Source: Streptomyces sp. L2 (GTDB lineage Bacteria; Actinomycetota; Actinomycetes; Streptomycetales; Streptomycetaceae). From it: a stretch of 64,000 nucleotides of DNA. The stretch covers positions 2,356,001-2,420,000 of the forward strand of contig NZ_QBDT01000001.1 of NCBI RefSeq assembly GCF_004124325.1. Reading direction: 5' to 3'. The stretch's first letter is position 1, and each line of letters begins with the position of its first letter. Below the pieces are notes generated by a model. The model saw only the letters and a program-made list of their open reading frames with translations, ran no database searches and had not been told where the DNA came from. Shown piece by piece: positions 35,848 through 45,122 of this stretch. Both the position numbers and the translations under genes were made by a program.

Positions 35848-37659
35848 TCACGCCGACAGCTCCTCCCGCAGCGCGTCCCGCAGCCGTCCCGCCCGTTCCG
35901 ACACCTCGGCCGGCCCCAGCAGCACCGCCCGGTCGGCCCACCGCTGCCCCTCGGCCAGCTCGCCCCGGCGGGCGTAGACCAGGGCCAGCCGGAGCGCCGC
36001 CCGGCCGTGCCCGGCGTCCGCAGCCCGGGTCCACCACACCGCCGCCTCCGGCTCGCTCCCCTCCCGCGCCAGCAGCAGCCCCAGGTTGAAGGCTCCGTTG
36101 CGGGAGCCCGCCTCGGCCGCCGCCCGGTACCAGCGCGCCGCCTCCACCACGTCGCCGCGGGCCGCGGCGAGCATGCCGACCCGCACCTGGGCGCGCCGGT
36201 GCCCCTGGGTGGCCGCGCGCTCGTACCACTCCTCGCACTCGGTGCGTTCGTGCACGATCTCGCCGAGTTCGTGGGCCGGCTCCGGCGGCCGGCGCGCGTC
36301 CAGCACGGCGGCCAGCCGGTACGCGGCCTCCGCGCTGCCCCCGCCCGCCGCGCAGCGCAGGTGCCGCTCCGCCTCGGGCTCGTCCCCCGCCCGCAGCCGG
36401 GCCATCCCGACCTGCAGCGCGGCCTCGGTGTGCCCGGCGGCGGCGGCCCGCTCGTACCAGCGCAGGGCGCCGCGCTCCTCGCCGCGCCCGGCGTGCAGGA
36501 TGCCGAGGTTGAAGGCGGCGTCGACGCTGCCCGCCTCGGCGGCCTTGGAGAACCACGGCTCGGCGCCGGTCGTGTCGCCGCCCCGCAGCAGCAGGATCGC
36601 CAGCGCGTTCGCCGCCTCCCGGTGCCCGGCGTAGGCGGCCCGGCGGTACCACTCCTCGGCCTGCGAGGTCCGGCCCTGCTCGGCGCAGAGCAGTCCGAGG
36701 TTGTACGCCCCGTTGTCGTCCCCGGCGTCCATCGCCGCCCGGTACCAGCGTTCGGCGGTCTGCGTCTCGCCGCGCTCGGCGTGCAGCGCGCCGAGCGCGT
36801 TGGCCGCGTTGCCGTCGCCGTCCTGGGCGGCCCGCAGCCACCACACTGCGGCGCTCTCGGTATCCCCGGCGTCCCGCAGCAGGAACCCGAGGGCGCAGGC
36901 GGCCCGCGCCTCGCCGTCCTTGGCGGAGGTGAGGTACCAGCGCCCCGCCTCCTTCAGCTCCCCGCGCTTCTCCAGGATCGCGCCGAGGTGCAGCGCGGCC
37001 CGCCGATGACCGCGCGCGGCGGCCTGCCGGTACCACTGCTCGGCCTCCTCGACAGCGTTGTCGGCCACCGGTTCGTCCGTTCGTACGGCGCTCCGGTCGA
37101 GGGCGCGCGCCAGCCGGTAGGCGGCCTCGCGGTGGCCGCGCTCCGCGGCGGCCCGCATCCAGCGCCCGGAGCCGCTGTCGCCCCGGTGCTCCAGCAGATC
37201 GGCGAGCGCGTACGCGCCGAGGGCGTGGCCCTGCTCGGCGGACTGGCGCAGCCAGTACTCGGCGGCGGGCTCGTCGCCCCGTTCGCGGTGGTGGCGGCCG
37301 AGCGCGTGCGCGGCGGCGGCGGAACCGGCGACGGCGGCGATCCGCCACCAGCCGGCGGCCTCCTCGGGGTATCCGCGCTGGTGGAGGAGGACGCCGAGGT
37401 TGTTGGCGGCGGCCCGGTCGCCGGCCGCGGTGGCGGCGCGCAGCTGGGGTTCGGCTCCGTCGAGGTCGCCGCGGCGCAGCAGTATGGCTCCGAGGACGCT
37501 CGTCGCCTCGACGTCGCCGGACTCCGCGGCGAGCCGGAGGCGGACCTCCTCGGCGGCGTCCGCCATCTCGCCGAGTTCGTCGCGGGCCGGTTCCTCACCG
37601 GGAGGCTGCACAAATCGCCCTGTCTCGTACAGAGTTGCCTTGTCCCCCATAACGTCCAT
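35848..37659 (-). CDS. Sel1-like tetratricopeptide repeat protein
   Basis: A 603-residue protein made almost entirely of Sel1/TPR repeats, about fifteen units of the A-x-x-x-LG-x-x-x-x-x-G-x-x-x-A-x-x-W type. Units such as AANNLGVLLHQRGYPEEAAGWW and AAFNLGILHAGRGEERGALRWY are quoted here only by their cores NNLGVLLHQRG and FNLGILHAGRG. No signal peptide or catalytic domain is seen. It is probably a scaffold for protein-protein interactions. GTG/ATG choices near the start (ATG 37659 or 37650) change only three residues. It stands alone between two initiator tRNA genes. Confidence 0.88.
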   Translation of the reverse strand: MDVMGDKATLYETGRFVQPPGEEPARDELGEMADAAEEVRLRLAAESGDVEATSVLGAILLRRGDLDGAEPQLRAATAAGDRAAANNLGVLLHQRGYPEEAAGWWRIAAVAGSAAAAHALGRHHRERGDEPAAEYWLRQSAEQGHALGAYALADLLEHRGDSGSGRWMRAAAERGHREAAYRLARALDRSAVRTDEPVADNAVEEAEQWYRQAAARGHRRAALHLGAILEKRGELKEAGRWYLTSAKDGEARAACALGFLLRDAGDTESAAVWWLRAAQDGDGNAANALGALHAERGETQTAERWYRAAMDAGDDNGAYNLGLLCAEQGRTSQAEEWYRRAAYAGHREAANALAILLLRGGDTTGAEPWFSKAAEAGSVDAAFNLGILHAGRGEERGALRWYERAAAAGHTEAALQVGMARLRAGDEPEAERHLRCAAGGGSAEAAYRLAAVLDARRPPEPAHELGEIVHERTECEEWYERAATQGHRRAQVRVGMLAAARGDVVEAARWYRAAAEAGSRNGAFNLGLLLAREGSEPEAAVWWTRAADAGHGRAALRLALVYARRGELAEGQRWADRAVLLGPAEVSERAGRLRDALREELSA

Positions 37660-37822
37660 CGTCGCACCACCTGCAACCTGGGTACACCCGGTATACCGCA
37701 GCCTGCGAGGTCACTTCAGCGTTTTGTCGACATGCCCACAGAGAGACAAGTCAAACACAGCTTCCCCAACTCCCCACGGCGGCGCGGCCGCACCCGTCGT
37801 CTGCACATGAGTTCGCACACCA

Positions 37823-37857
37823 CGAAGGCCCGGATCCCTTGAGGATCCGGGCCTTCG
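37823..37857 (-). terminator. Terminator of tRNA-fMet copy 2
   Basis: A perfect 15-bp stem (CGAAGGCCCGGATCC / GGATCCGGGCCTTCG) with loop CTTGA, just downstream of the tRNA on the minus strand. Confidence 0.85.
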
Positions 37858-37864
37858 ACTTCAG

Positions 37865-37938
37865 TAGCGGGGACAGGATTTGAACCTGCGACCTCTGGGT
37901 TATGAGCCCAGCGAGCTACCGAGCTGCTCCACCCCGCG
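37865..37938 (-). tRNA. Initiator tRNA-fMet (CAT), copy 2
   Basis: Base-for-base identical to copy 1 (35529-35602), with the same C1-U72 mismatch, GGG/CCC anticodon stem pairs and no encoded CCA. It lies between the UPF0182 gene and the Sel1-repeat gene. Confidence 0.97.
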
Positions 37939-37979
37939 CCGTTGCCTGGTAACAGTACCACGGTATGGGGTGGAGTTGA

Positions 37980-40847
37980 TCAACCCTTCTTGCCGGACTG
38001 GGCCTCCTGGGCCTTCTTCAGCGCCTCCTGGAGGTCCTTCTGGGCCTTGGCGTACGCGTTCCAGTCCGGGCCGCCCTGCTTCGTCAGCGCCTGCTGCCCG
38101 GCCTCGTAGGCCTTCTGCGCGTCGTTCAGGGCCTGTTGGACCGTCGGGTTGCCGGTGGAGGGCGGTGGCTTGGTGCCCGTGTCCGAGGGTGGGGTGGTGG
38201 ACGGCTTCGCGCCGAACACCACGTCGAGCGCCTCGTCGAGGGTGTTCTCGAACGCCGTCTTGCCCTCGTAGGTGACCAGAACCTTGCGCAGCAACGGGTA
38301 CTTCAGCCCGCCGCCGCGTACGTAGACCGGCTCCGCGTACAGCAGGCCCCCGTCCAGCGGGACGGTCAGCAGGTTGCCGTACTCCACTTCGGAGTCGCCG
38401 CCCTTGAGGAGTTTGATGGCGGCGGCGATCTCCTGTTCGGAGTTGAACTTGCTCTGTACCTGTCTGGGTCCGTCGACCGTCGTGCTGGTCGGCAGTTTCA
38501 GAATTCTGATCTTGCCGTAGTCGCTGCTGCCGGCCTCGGAGTCGACCGTCATGAACGCGCTGAGGTTGGGCCGGCCGTTCGGCGTGAACGTCGTCGACAG
38601 CGAGAACGCCTGCTTGCTCTGGTCGGGCATCCGCAGGCTCAGGTAGTACGGCGGCACCGCGTTGCCCGACTTGTTCGTCGGGTCGTCCGGGACCTGCCAG
38701 ACCTCGCTGCCGGTCAGGAACGTCTGCGCGTCCGTGACGTGGTAGCGGGTGAGCAGCTCGCGCTGGACCTTGAACAGGTCCTGCGGGTACCGCAGATGGG
38801 CCATCAGGTCCGGAGAGATCGACGCCTTGGACTTCACCGTGCCGGGGAAGGCCTTCATCCAGGTCTTCAGCACCGGGTCCTGGGTGTCCCACTGGTAGAG
38901 CTTGACCTCGCCGGTGTACGCGTCGACGGTCGCCTTCACCGAGTTGCGGATGTAGTTGACCTGGTTCTGCTGGGCCACCACCGCACGGGAGTTGTTGGTG
39001 GCGGTCAGCGAGTCGGCGGTGGTGTCGCCGAGGGTCGTACGCGAGGAGTACGGATAGCCGTTCGTCGTCGTGTAGGCGTCGACGATCCACTGGATGTGGT
39101 GGTCCACGATCGCCGGGTAGGCGTCGCCGTCGATGGTCAGCCAGGGCGCGACGGCCTCGACGCGCTCCTTGGGCGTGCGGTTGTACAGGATCCGCGAGCC
39201 CTTGCCGATCGCTCCCGAGTAGAGGATCTGCGGCTCGTTGAACGCCACCGCGTACGCGGCCCGGTTGAGCGGGTTGGCCAGGTTGACGCCGCTCTTGCCC
39301 CGGTAACTCGTCGTCTTCTCACCGTCGTCGGTGGAGTAGTCGATCTCCTTCTGGGGACCGCCGACGATCGAGTAGGTGGTGGTCTTCTCGCCGTAGTACA
39401 CCCGCTGCTGGTACGACGGCAGGTCACCGGTCGTGGGCAGGTTCTTCTCGGTGAAGACCGGTTCGCCGTCGGCGGCCTCGGTGCCCTTCGCCGCGACGAA
39501 GCCGAAGCCGTGCGTGTACCGGAAGTGGTCGTTGATCCAGTTGTTCTTCGGGATGCCGTCCAGGTTCAGCTCGCGCAGTCCTACGACGGTGTCCTGGTCC
39601 TTGCCGTCCTTGGTGGAGTACCGGTCGACGTCCAGGTTGGTCGGGAACCCGTAGAAGTTCTTCATCTGCTGGAGCTGCTGGAACGTCGGGGAGACGATGT
39701 TCGGGTCCATGATGCGGATGCTGGCCGCGCCGTTCACGTCGTCGCGCAGCTTGCCCTTGTCCGACGTGCTGGGCTTGCCCGAGTAGTCGGTGACCTTGGC
39801 GTCGTCGATGCCGTACGCCTCGCGGGTGGCCTTGAGGTTCTTCTGGACGTACGGCGCCTCCTTCGCCTGCTCGTTGGGCTGCACCTGGAACTTCTGCACG
39901 ATGGCCGGGTACAGGCCGCCGATCAGGATCGCCGAGAGGACCATCAGGCCGAAGCCGATGACCGGCAGCTGCCAGGTGCGCCGCCACAGCGTCGCGAAGA
40001 ACAGCAGCGCGCAGATGACGGCGATGCAGAACAGGATCGTCTTGGCCGGCAGGTAGGCGTTGGCGTCCACGTAGCGCAGGCCGGTCCAGTTGCCCGTCGC
40101 CTTGAAGTCGCTGGACTTGACCGCGAGGCCGTACCGGTCGAGCCAGTAGGCGACCGCCTTCAGCGCGACGAAGATACCGAGGAGCACCGACAGGTGCCCG
40201 GTCGCGGCGGCGGTGGCGCGCGCGCCGGGGCTGGTGACCCGCAGGCCGCCGTACAGGTAGTGGGTGAGCGCGGCGGCGACCAGGGACAGGATCGCCGCGG
40301 CGAAGCCGAAGCCCAGCAGGAAGCGGTACCAGGGCAGCTCGAACGCGTAGAACGAGATGTCCAGGTGGAACTGGGGGTCCGTCTGGTGGAAGGGGACGCC
40401 GTTGACCCACATCAGCCAGGTCCGCCACTGGCCTGCCGCCGAGGCGCCGGCGATCAGGCCGACGAGCGCGGTGATGGCCAGCAGCAGCCACGTCTTGTAC
40501 GGCGCGATGCCCATCCGGTAGCGGTCCAGGCTCTGCTGCTCCATGGACATGGCGCTCAGCGGGGGCCGCAGCCGGTGCGCGAGCCAGATGTTGACCCCGA
40601 CCGCGACGGCCATCAGCAGGCCGAAGACGAAGAACAGCCCGATCTTGGTCCACAGCGTGGTCGTGAACACGGACGAGTAGTGCACCGACCGGTACCACAA
40701 CCAGTCCGTCCAGAAGCCCGCGAACATGGTGAACGCCATGCCGAGGACGGCGAGGACGCCCAGTGTCATGAGCAGGGTCCGGACGCCCCGGGACGGGCGG
40801 CCCGCTCTGATCCGCGGTCCCGTCGGACCTCCGCCGCGGTCCGGCAT
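37980..40847 (-). CDS. UPF0182-family large membrane protein
   Basis: A 955-residue protein with seven N-terminal transmembrane helices (to about residue 310) and a very large extracellular region containing [14 protein letters not shown] and [20 protein letters not shown]. It ends in a Pro/Thr linker and an Ala/Gln/Lys helical tail. The family is conserved in actinobacteria and of unknown function. I used ATG 40847 because the sequence [12 protein letters not shown] is the usual beginning; an in-frame ATG 114 bases further upstream would add an unlikely tail. It diverges from the PPA1309-like gene. Confidence 0.92.
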   Translation of the reverse strand: MPDRGGGPTGPRIRAGRPSRGVRTLLMTLGVLAVLGMAFTMFAGFWTDWLWYRSVHYSSVFTTTLWTKIGLFFVFGLLMAVAVGVNIWLAHRLRPPLSAMSMEQQSLDRYRMGIAPYKTWLLLAITALVGLIAGASAAGQWRTWLMWVNGVPFHQTDPQFHLDISFYAFELPWYRFLLGFGFAAAILSLVAAALTHYLYGGLRVTSPGARATAAATGHLSVLLGIFVALKAVAYWLDRYGLAVKSSDFKATGNWTGLRYVDANAYLPAKTILFCIAVICALLFFATLWRRTWQLPVIGFGLMVLSAILIGGLYPAIVQKFQVQPNEQAKEAPYVQKNLKATREAYGIDDAKVTDYSGKPSTSDKGKLRDDVNGAASIRIMDPNIVSPTFQQLQQMKNFYGFPTNLDVDRYSTKDGKDQDTVVGLRELNLDGIPKNNWINDHFRYTHGFGFVAAKGTEAADGEPVFTEKNLPTTGDLPSYQQRVYYGEKTTTYSIVGGPQKEIDYSTDDGEKTTSYRGKSGVNLANPLNRAAYAVAFNEPQILYSGAIGKGSRILYNRTPKERVEAVAPWLTIDGDAYPAIVDHHIQWIVDAYTTTNGYPYSSRTTLGDTTADSLTATNNSRAVVAQQNQVNYIRNSVKATVDAYTGEVKLYQWDTQDPVLKTWMKAFPGTVKSKASISPDLMAHLRYPQDLFKVQRELLTRYHVTDAQTFLTGSEVWQVPDDPTNKSGNAVPPYYLSLRMPDQSKQAFSLSTTFTPNGRPNLSAFMTVDSEAGSSDYGKIRILKLPTSTTVDGPRQVQSKFNSEQEIAAAIKLLKGGDSEVEYGNLLTVPLDGGLLYAEPVYVRGGGLKYPLLRKVLVTYEGKTAFENTLDEALDVVFGAKPSTTPPSDTGTKPPPSTGNPTVQQALNDAQKAYEAGQQALTKQGGPDWNAYAKAQKDLQEALKKAQEAQSGKKG

Positions 40848-41010
40848 CTGGAAAGCCAAGGTGCGCCCCTCGAAGTCGCTCTCGATCCGTCCGGCCCCCG
40901 TGTTCGCGGGCCGTCCGTGGCCCCCCGTGATCGCGGGCCCACACCTATGCAACTTACTCACGGTTCACACGGTTCCCGGTTCCGGCCGGGAACGAGGCAG
41001 GATTGTGACC

Positions 41011-41553
41011 ATGTCCAACACTCCCATGGCAGCGAACCCCCTCACCCGGGCCGTACTCGAGATCGACGAGTACGCCTCCGGCCTCGGCTGGGACCAGCCC
41101 GCTCGCCTCTTCGCCCTCGTCGACACCGCACGGCTGCGGGCCCAGGAACCCTCGCTCGCGGCCCAGCTGGGCCTGCAGGACGAGCCCGAGACCACCGGTC
41201 TCACCCCGATCGAGCAGGACGAGATCCCCGCGGGCAAGCAGCTCGACGAGTTCCTCGGCACCATCGCCTGGCCCGACGCGGTGGCCGGCTGCGCGCTGAC
41301 GGTGGAGCGTCTGATGCTGCCGCCGTCCGCCGAGGCTCAGGTCCCGCAGGGGCTGGGCGAGGCCAAGCTGGCGACGTGGGTGGCCGAGCACCCCGAGCGC
41401 CAGGAGGTCAGGATGACGGTCGCGGTGCTGCGCGACGGCAGCCGCGAGTCGGCGCTGCGCCTGCGCGAGAAGGACTCCCCCACGGAGGTTCTGACGGGCC
41501 CGGACCTGGTGCCGCGTCTGGCGGAGGCCCTGACGGCCACGTTCGAGGACTGA
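41011..41553 (+). CDS. PPA1309-family conserved protein
   Basis: A 180-residue soluble alpha/beta protein of an actinobacterial family of unknown function. Characteristic stretches are AVLEIDEYASGLGWDQPARLFALVDT at the N-terminus (core EIDEYASGLGWDQP) and the middle GTIAWPDAVAGCALTVERLM. No catalytic motif is apparent. It is opposite UPF0182, as in other actinomycetes, with a shared 160-base promoter region. Confidence 0.85.
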   Translation: MSNTPMAANPLTRAVLEIDEYASGLGWDQPARLFALVDTARLRAQEPSLAAQLGLQDEPETTGLTPIEQDEIPAGKQLDEFLGTIAWPDAVAGCALTVERLMLPPSAEAQVPQGLGEAKLATWVAEHPERQEVRMTVAVLRDGSRESALRLREKDSPTEVLTGPDLVPRLAEALTATFED

Positions 41554-41600
41554 TCCCGGGGCCACGAGGACGAGGATGCCGGGGGCGCCCGAGTGGCAAA

Positions 41601-41624
41601 GGCGCCCCCACCGGCAGGGGCGCC
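41601..41624. terminator. Bidirectional terminator
   Basis: GGCGCCCC and GGGGCGCC arms with an 8-base loop between convergent genes, with additional G/C tracts on each side. Confidence 0.7.
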
Positions 41625-41648
41625 CCCGGACGGCTCACTGTCCGTGGC

Positions 41649-42746
41649 TCAGCCCTTGGTGGTGCACTTCGGCAGGGCGTCCGTGTGGTGGGTGCGGATG
41701 TCCTTCAGGGCGGCGAGGGCGTCCTCGATCGTCTTGACCTTGACGAGCCGGAGTCCGTCCGGGGTGTTCTTGGCGGCGCTCGCGCAGTTCTCGGCGGGCG
41801 TCAGGAAGTACTGGGCGCCCTTCCGGCGCGCGCCGATCGTCTTCATCTCGATGCCGCCGATCGGGCCGACCTTGCCGTCGTCGTCGATGGTCCCGGTGCC
41901 CGCGACGAACGCGCCGCCGGTGAGGCTGCCCGGGGTGAGCTTGTCGTAGAGGCCGAGGGCGAACATCATGCCGGCGCTGGGGCCGCCGACGTCGGCGAGC
42001 TTGATGTCCATGCTGAACGGGAAGGCGTGGTCGGTCCCCGCGGTGATCCCGACGATGGCGCGCTTGGCGCCGGTGTCGTGGGAGGTGGTCGTCGTCAGGG
42101 TCACCTTCCGCGTCGTGGTGGCCGGCTTGCCGGCCTTCGCGGCGGCGGCCTGGTCCTTGGCCGGGACGACGGTGAAGACGACGTTCTGACCGGGCTTGTG
42201 CTTGGTCACCAGCTTGGCCACGTCGGAGGGCTGCTTCACGGCGGTGCCGTCCACCGCCTTGATCGCGTCGCCCGCGTGCAGGCTGCCCTCGGCCGGGGAG
42301 TCCTTGACGACGGCGGAGACGATCACCCAGGACTTCACGGGGATGTGCAGCTGCTTCAGGGCGGCGACCTTGGCGCTCTCCTGGGACTCGCTGAACTCCT
42401 CGGCGTTCTCCTGGGTGGACTGCTGCTCCGTCTTGCCGTCCGGGTAGAGGGTGTCGTGCGGCACGATCACGCTGTCGCGCGCCAGCCAGCCGTAGACGGC
42501 CTCCACCATGTTCATCCGGAAGTCGGCGCTGGTGACCCGGACGGTGGTCATGTTCAGATGCCCGTCCGTCGGATAGGTCTTGTGCCCGGAGATCTGCAGC
42601 ACCGGCTCACCGCCGTGGTTCCCGAGCGTGTTCACGGTCGGCCCGGGGGACATCTCCGCGTACGGCACGGGGATGAGCACTCCCGCGCACAGGAGCGCGA
42701 TCAGCATCAGGGTGGAGGCGAGCATCGTCGCGGTGCGGCGTGGCAT
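41649..42746 (-). CDS. YlbL-type PDZ and Lon-like serine protease
   Basis: A 365-residue membrane-anchored protein. A single N-terminal helix (about 8-28) is followed by an extracytoplasmic PDZ domain (about 130-200, DSPAEGSLHAGDAIKAVDG) and a Lon-type (S16) protease domain. The Ser of GGPSAGMMF (about 282-290) and the Lys of GIEMKTIGARRKGA (about 317-331) form the Ser-Lys dyad. Homologues act in quality control or sporulation-related processing. Function in this organism is not evident. Confidence 0.9.
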   Translation of the reverse strand: MPRRTATMLASTLMLIALLCAGVLIPVPYAEMSPGPTVNTLGNHGGEPVLQISGHKTYPTDGHLNMTTVRVTSADFRMNMVEAVYGWLARDSVIVPHDTLYPDGKTEQQSTQENAEEFSESQESAKVAALKQLHIPVKSWVIVSAVVKDSPAEGSLHAGDAIKAVDGTAVKQPSDVAKLVTKHKPGQNVVFTVVPAKDQAAAAKAGKPATTTRKVTLTTTTSHDTGAKRAIVGITAGTDHAFPFSMDIKLADVGGPSAGMMFALGLYDKLTPGSLTGGAFVAGTGTIDDDGKVGPIGGIEMKTIGARRKGAQYFLTPAENCASAAKNTPDGLRLVKVKTIEDALAALKDIRTHHTDALPKCTTKG

Positions 42747-42796
42747 GGAACGACAGTACGGGACGCCTCTGTCAGCGGACCGTCAGGGCACCCCGG

Positions 42797-42970
42797 TCAC
42801 GCCCCGCGGGCGCCCGAGTCGGACTTCTCCATGGCCGCGCGGAAGCGCGCGTACCCGTCGAGCTCGGGGCCGTCACTGCGCGCCTTCCGGGTCCGGTTGG
42901 CCCAACTTCCCCACAGCCCGGCCGCGATCGCGGCCACCAGCGGAATCAGCAACCAGACGAGTGCCGCCAT
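42797..42970 (-). CDS. Small single-span membrane protein (57 aa)
   Basis: A short frame with an excellent GGAGGT ribosome binding site four bases upstream of the ATG. The N-terminal half is one transmembrane helix (residues 2-22, ending WGSW); the rest is a charged tail with TRKARSDGPELDGYARFRAAMEK, of which the LDGYARFRAAME part resembles a segment found in several small Streptomyces membrane proteins. It is transcribed toward the PDZ protease gene 50 bases away and may share its operon. Confidence 0.75.
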   Translation of the reverse strand: MAALVWLLIPLVAAIAAGLWGSWANRTRKARSDGPELDGYARFRAAMEKSDSGARGA

Positions 42971-43066
42971 GCCGACCTCCCAACCCCATGAGCGTCCGCG
43001 ACTGACTGATCAACAGATTAACCATCCGCACGGACAACGCTCACGCGCACCCCCCGGTTACGCAAC

Positions 43067-43528
<462 letters not shown>

Positions 43529-43665
43529 ACGCCCATGGTGCCGCACACCCCCGACATCCAGGAATACGAGTTTCCCCCGTCAGACCCACACCCGCGTTAG
43601 AGGCTTCTACAGTGCCTCTTCAACCCACCGAGTCGGGTGGTGGGCGGGCGAGGCCGGGGGTCCAG

Positions 43666-43813
43666 GGGGCGGAGCCCCCTGGCGGGGTCGCAGGGGCGGA
43701 GCCCCCTGGCGGGGTCGCAGGGGCGGAGCCCCCTGGCGGGGTCGCAGGGGCGGAGCCCCCTGGCGGGGTCGCAGGGGCGGAGCCCCCTGGCGGGGTCGCA
43801 GGGGCGGAGCCCC
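43666..43813. repeat. 27-bp tandem satellite with hairpin core
   Basis: Five complete 27-base units (starts 43666, 43693, 43720, 43747, 43774) plus a partial sixth at 43801. Each contains GGGGCGGAGCCCC, which folds as a small hairpin, followed by CTGGCGGGGTCGCA. It lies immediately beyond the SDR stop codon (43817). Confidence 0.96.
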
Positions 43814-43816
43814 TCG

Positions 43817-44929
43817 CTACAGGCGCCGCCGAGCCTTCCGCGCCCGGCGCACCACCGCGGCCGCACCCAGCAGAGCGACCGTCGCCCCCGCCGCCCCCGC
43901 CGCGGTCGCGTCCTTCCGCCCCAGCCGCCGCCCGGCCACCGTGTGCCGCCCGGCGACCTCCTCCAGCAGCTCCGCCAGCACCTCCTCGTTGGTCCAGCCG
44001 GGCCGCCACCCCGCGTCGTGCAGCCGGCTCCCGCTGACCACCCAGGGGTACATCGTGTACGCCAGGTCCCCCGCCGGGGACGGGGTGAGCCCGATCCGGT
44101 GCAGCCGGGCCGCCGCGCCGAGCGCCACCGCCGACGGCAGCTCCATCCGCCGGATCCCGCTCAGCTCCTCGACCTCCTCCTGCTCCAGCCACCCGTCGCA
44201 GCCGACCGCCAGCTCCCCGTCGACCTTCTCCAGGACGGCGTACTCCAGGGCCCCGCACAGGTCCTCGACGTGGCAGAACTGCCACGCGGGACGCGATCCG
44301 GCGACGACGAGGAGGCGGGGCGACTCGAAGTACCGGGTCAGCGCGGTGTCGGTGCCGCCGACCAGCAGGGCGGGCCGTACGACGGTGACGTTCAGCCCGG
44401 GGTGCGCGCGCGGGGCGCGCCGTGCCAGCCGTTCGATCTCCAGCATGTCGCCCACGCCGGTGGCCTCGGCCGTGGCACGCAGCTCGGCGTCCTCGGACAG
44501 CGGCAGCTCGTTGTCCGGGAGCGCGCCGTAGACCATCGCGGAGGTGCACAGCACCACCCGGTGCACGCCGGCCGCCGCGGCGGCGGTCAGGACGGTCTGC
44601 GTTCCGCGCACGTTGTAGGCCGTCCGGGCGGCGGCGTCACTCCCGAGGTCGAGATCGAGCGCGAGGTGCACGACGACGTCGGCGCCGCGCAGCTTGTCGG
44701 CGATCGCCGGGTCGCGCACGTCGAGGATGTGCCACTCGGCGGCCGCGCACTCCCCGCGCTGCTCGTCCAGGGCGATGACCTGCTTGATCTCCTCGGAGGC
44801 GGCCAGCCGCTCGGTGAGCAGCGCGCCGACCCCGGTGGCGGCACCGGTGACCGCGACGACGGGGCCGCGCAGGGCGGGCGAGGTTGAGAGGTTTCGCGCT
44901 GCGCGAACCTGCGGATCTGGGGAACTCAC
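43817..44929 (-). CDS. NAD-dependent epimerase/dehydratase (extended SDR)
   Basis: A 370-residue SDR-fold protein. The Rossmann loop VTGAATGVGALL (about 28-39), LDVRDPAIADKL, and the unusual active-site region LCTSAMVYGALPDN (in place of the YxxxK motif) are visible; the catalytic Tyr-Lys pair cannot be placed with certainty. The last 30 residues form a hydrophobic helix followed by an Arg-rich end, suggesting membrane association. It diverges from the DUF2342 gene. Substrate unknown. Confidence 0.83.
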   Translation of the reverse strand: MSSPDPQVRAARNLSTSPALRGPVVAVTGAATGVGALLTERLAASEEIKQVIALDEQRGECAAAEWHILDVRDPAIADKLRGADVVVHLALDLDLGSDAAARTAYNVRGTQTVLTAAAAAGVHRVVLCTSAMVYGALPDNELPLSEDAELRATAEATGVGDMLEIERLARRAPRAHPGLNVTVVRPALLVGGTDTALTRYFESPRLLVVAGSRPAWQFCHVEDLCGALEYAVLEKVDGELAVGCDGWLEQEEVEELSGIRRMELPSAVALGAAARLHRIGLTPSPAGDLAYTMYPWVVSGSRLHDAGWRPGWTNEEVLAELLEEVAGRHTVAGRRLGRKDATAAGAAGATVALLGAAAVVRRARKARRRL

Positions 44930-45122
44930 CGGGCGTCTCCAGAGGTTGTCTTCAGTACGGGCGCGAGTGACGCGTACGTACCAGGTGCATCCATCCTGCC
45001 GCAGGCGTTGTGTCGGCGGAGCACCGAGGCCCGATCGGGGTCCGGGTGTCTACGCTGGGTGGTGTTGTCGGGCAGCCGCGCCGCCGGAGACAGACCGGTG
45101 GCCTTACCAGCCGAGGAATCCC

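Noticed and set aside
40848..40961. 38-residue N-terminal extension of the UPF0182 protein
   Set aside because: The extension shows no family similarity that I recall and lacks a ribosome binding site; the internal MPDRGGG start is typical.
43666..43813. Possible CRISPR array (regular repeats)
   Set aside because: Units are contiguous 27-mers without spacers and no cas gene is in the window. The same applies to the 8-bp and 42-bp arrays.
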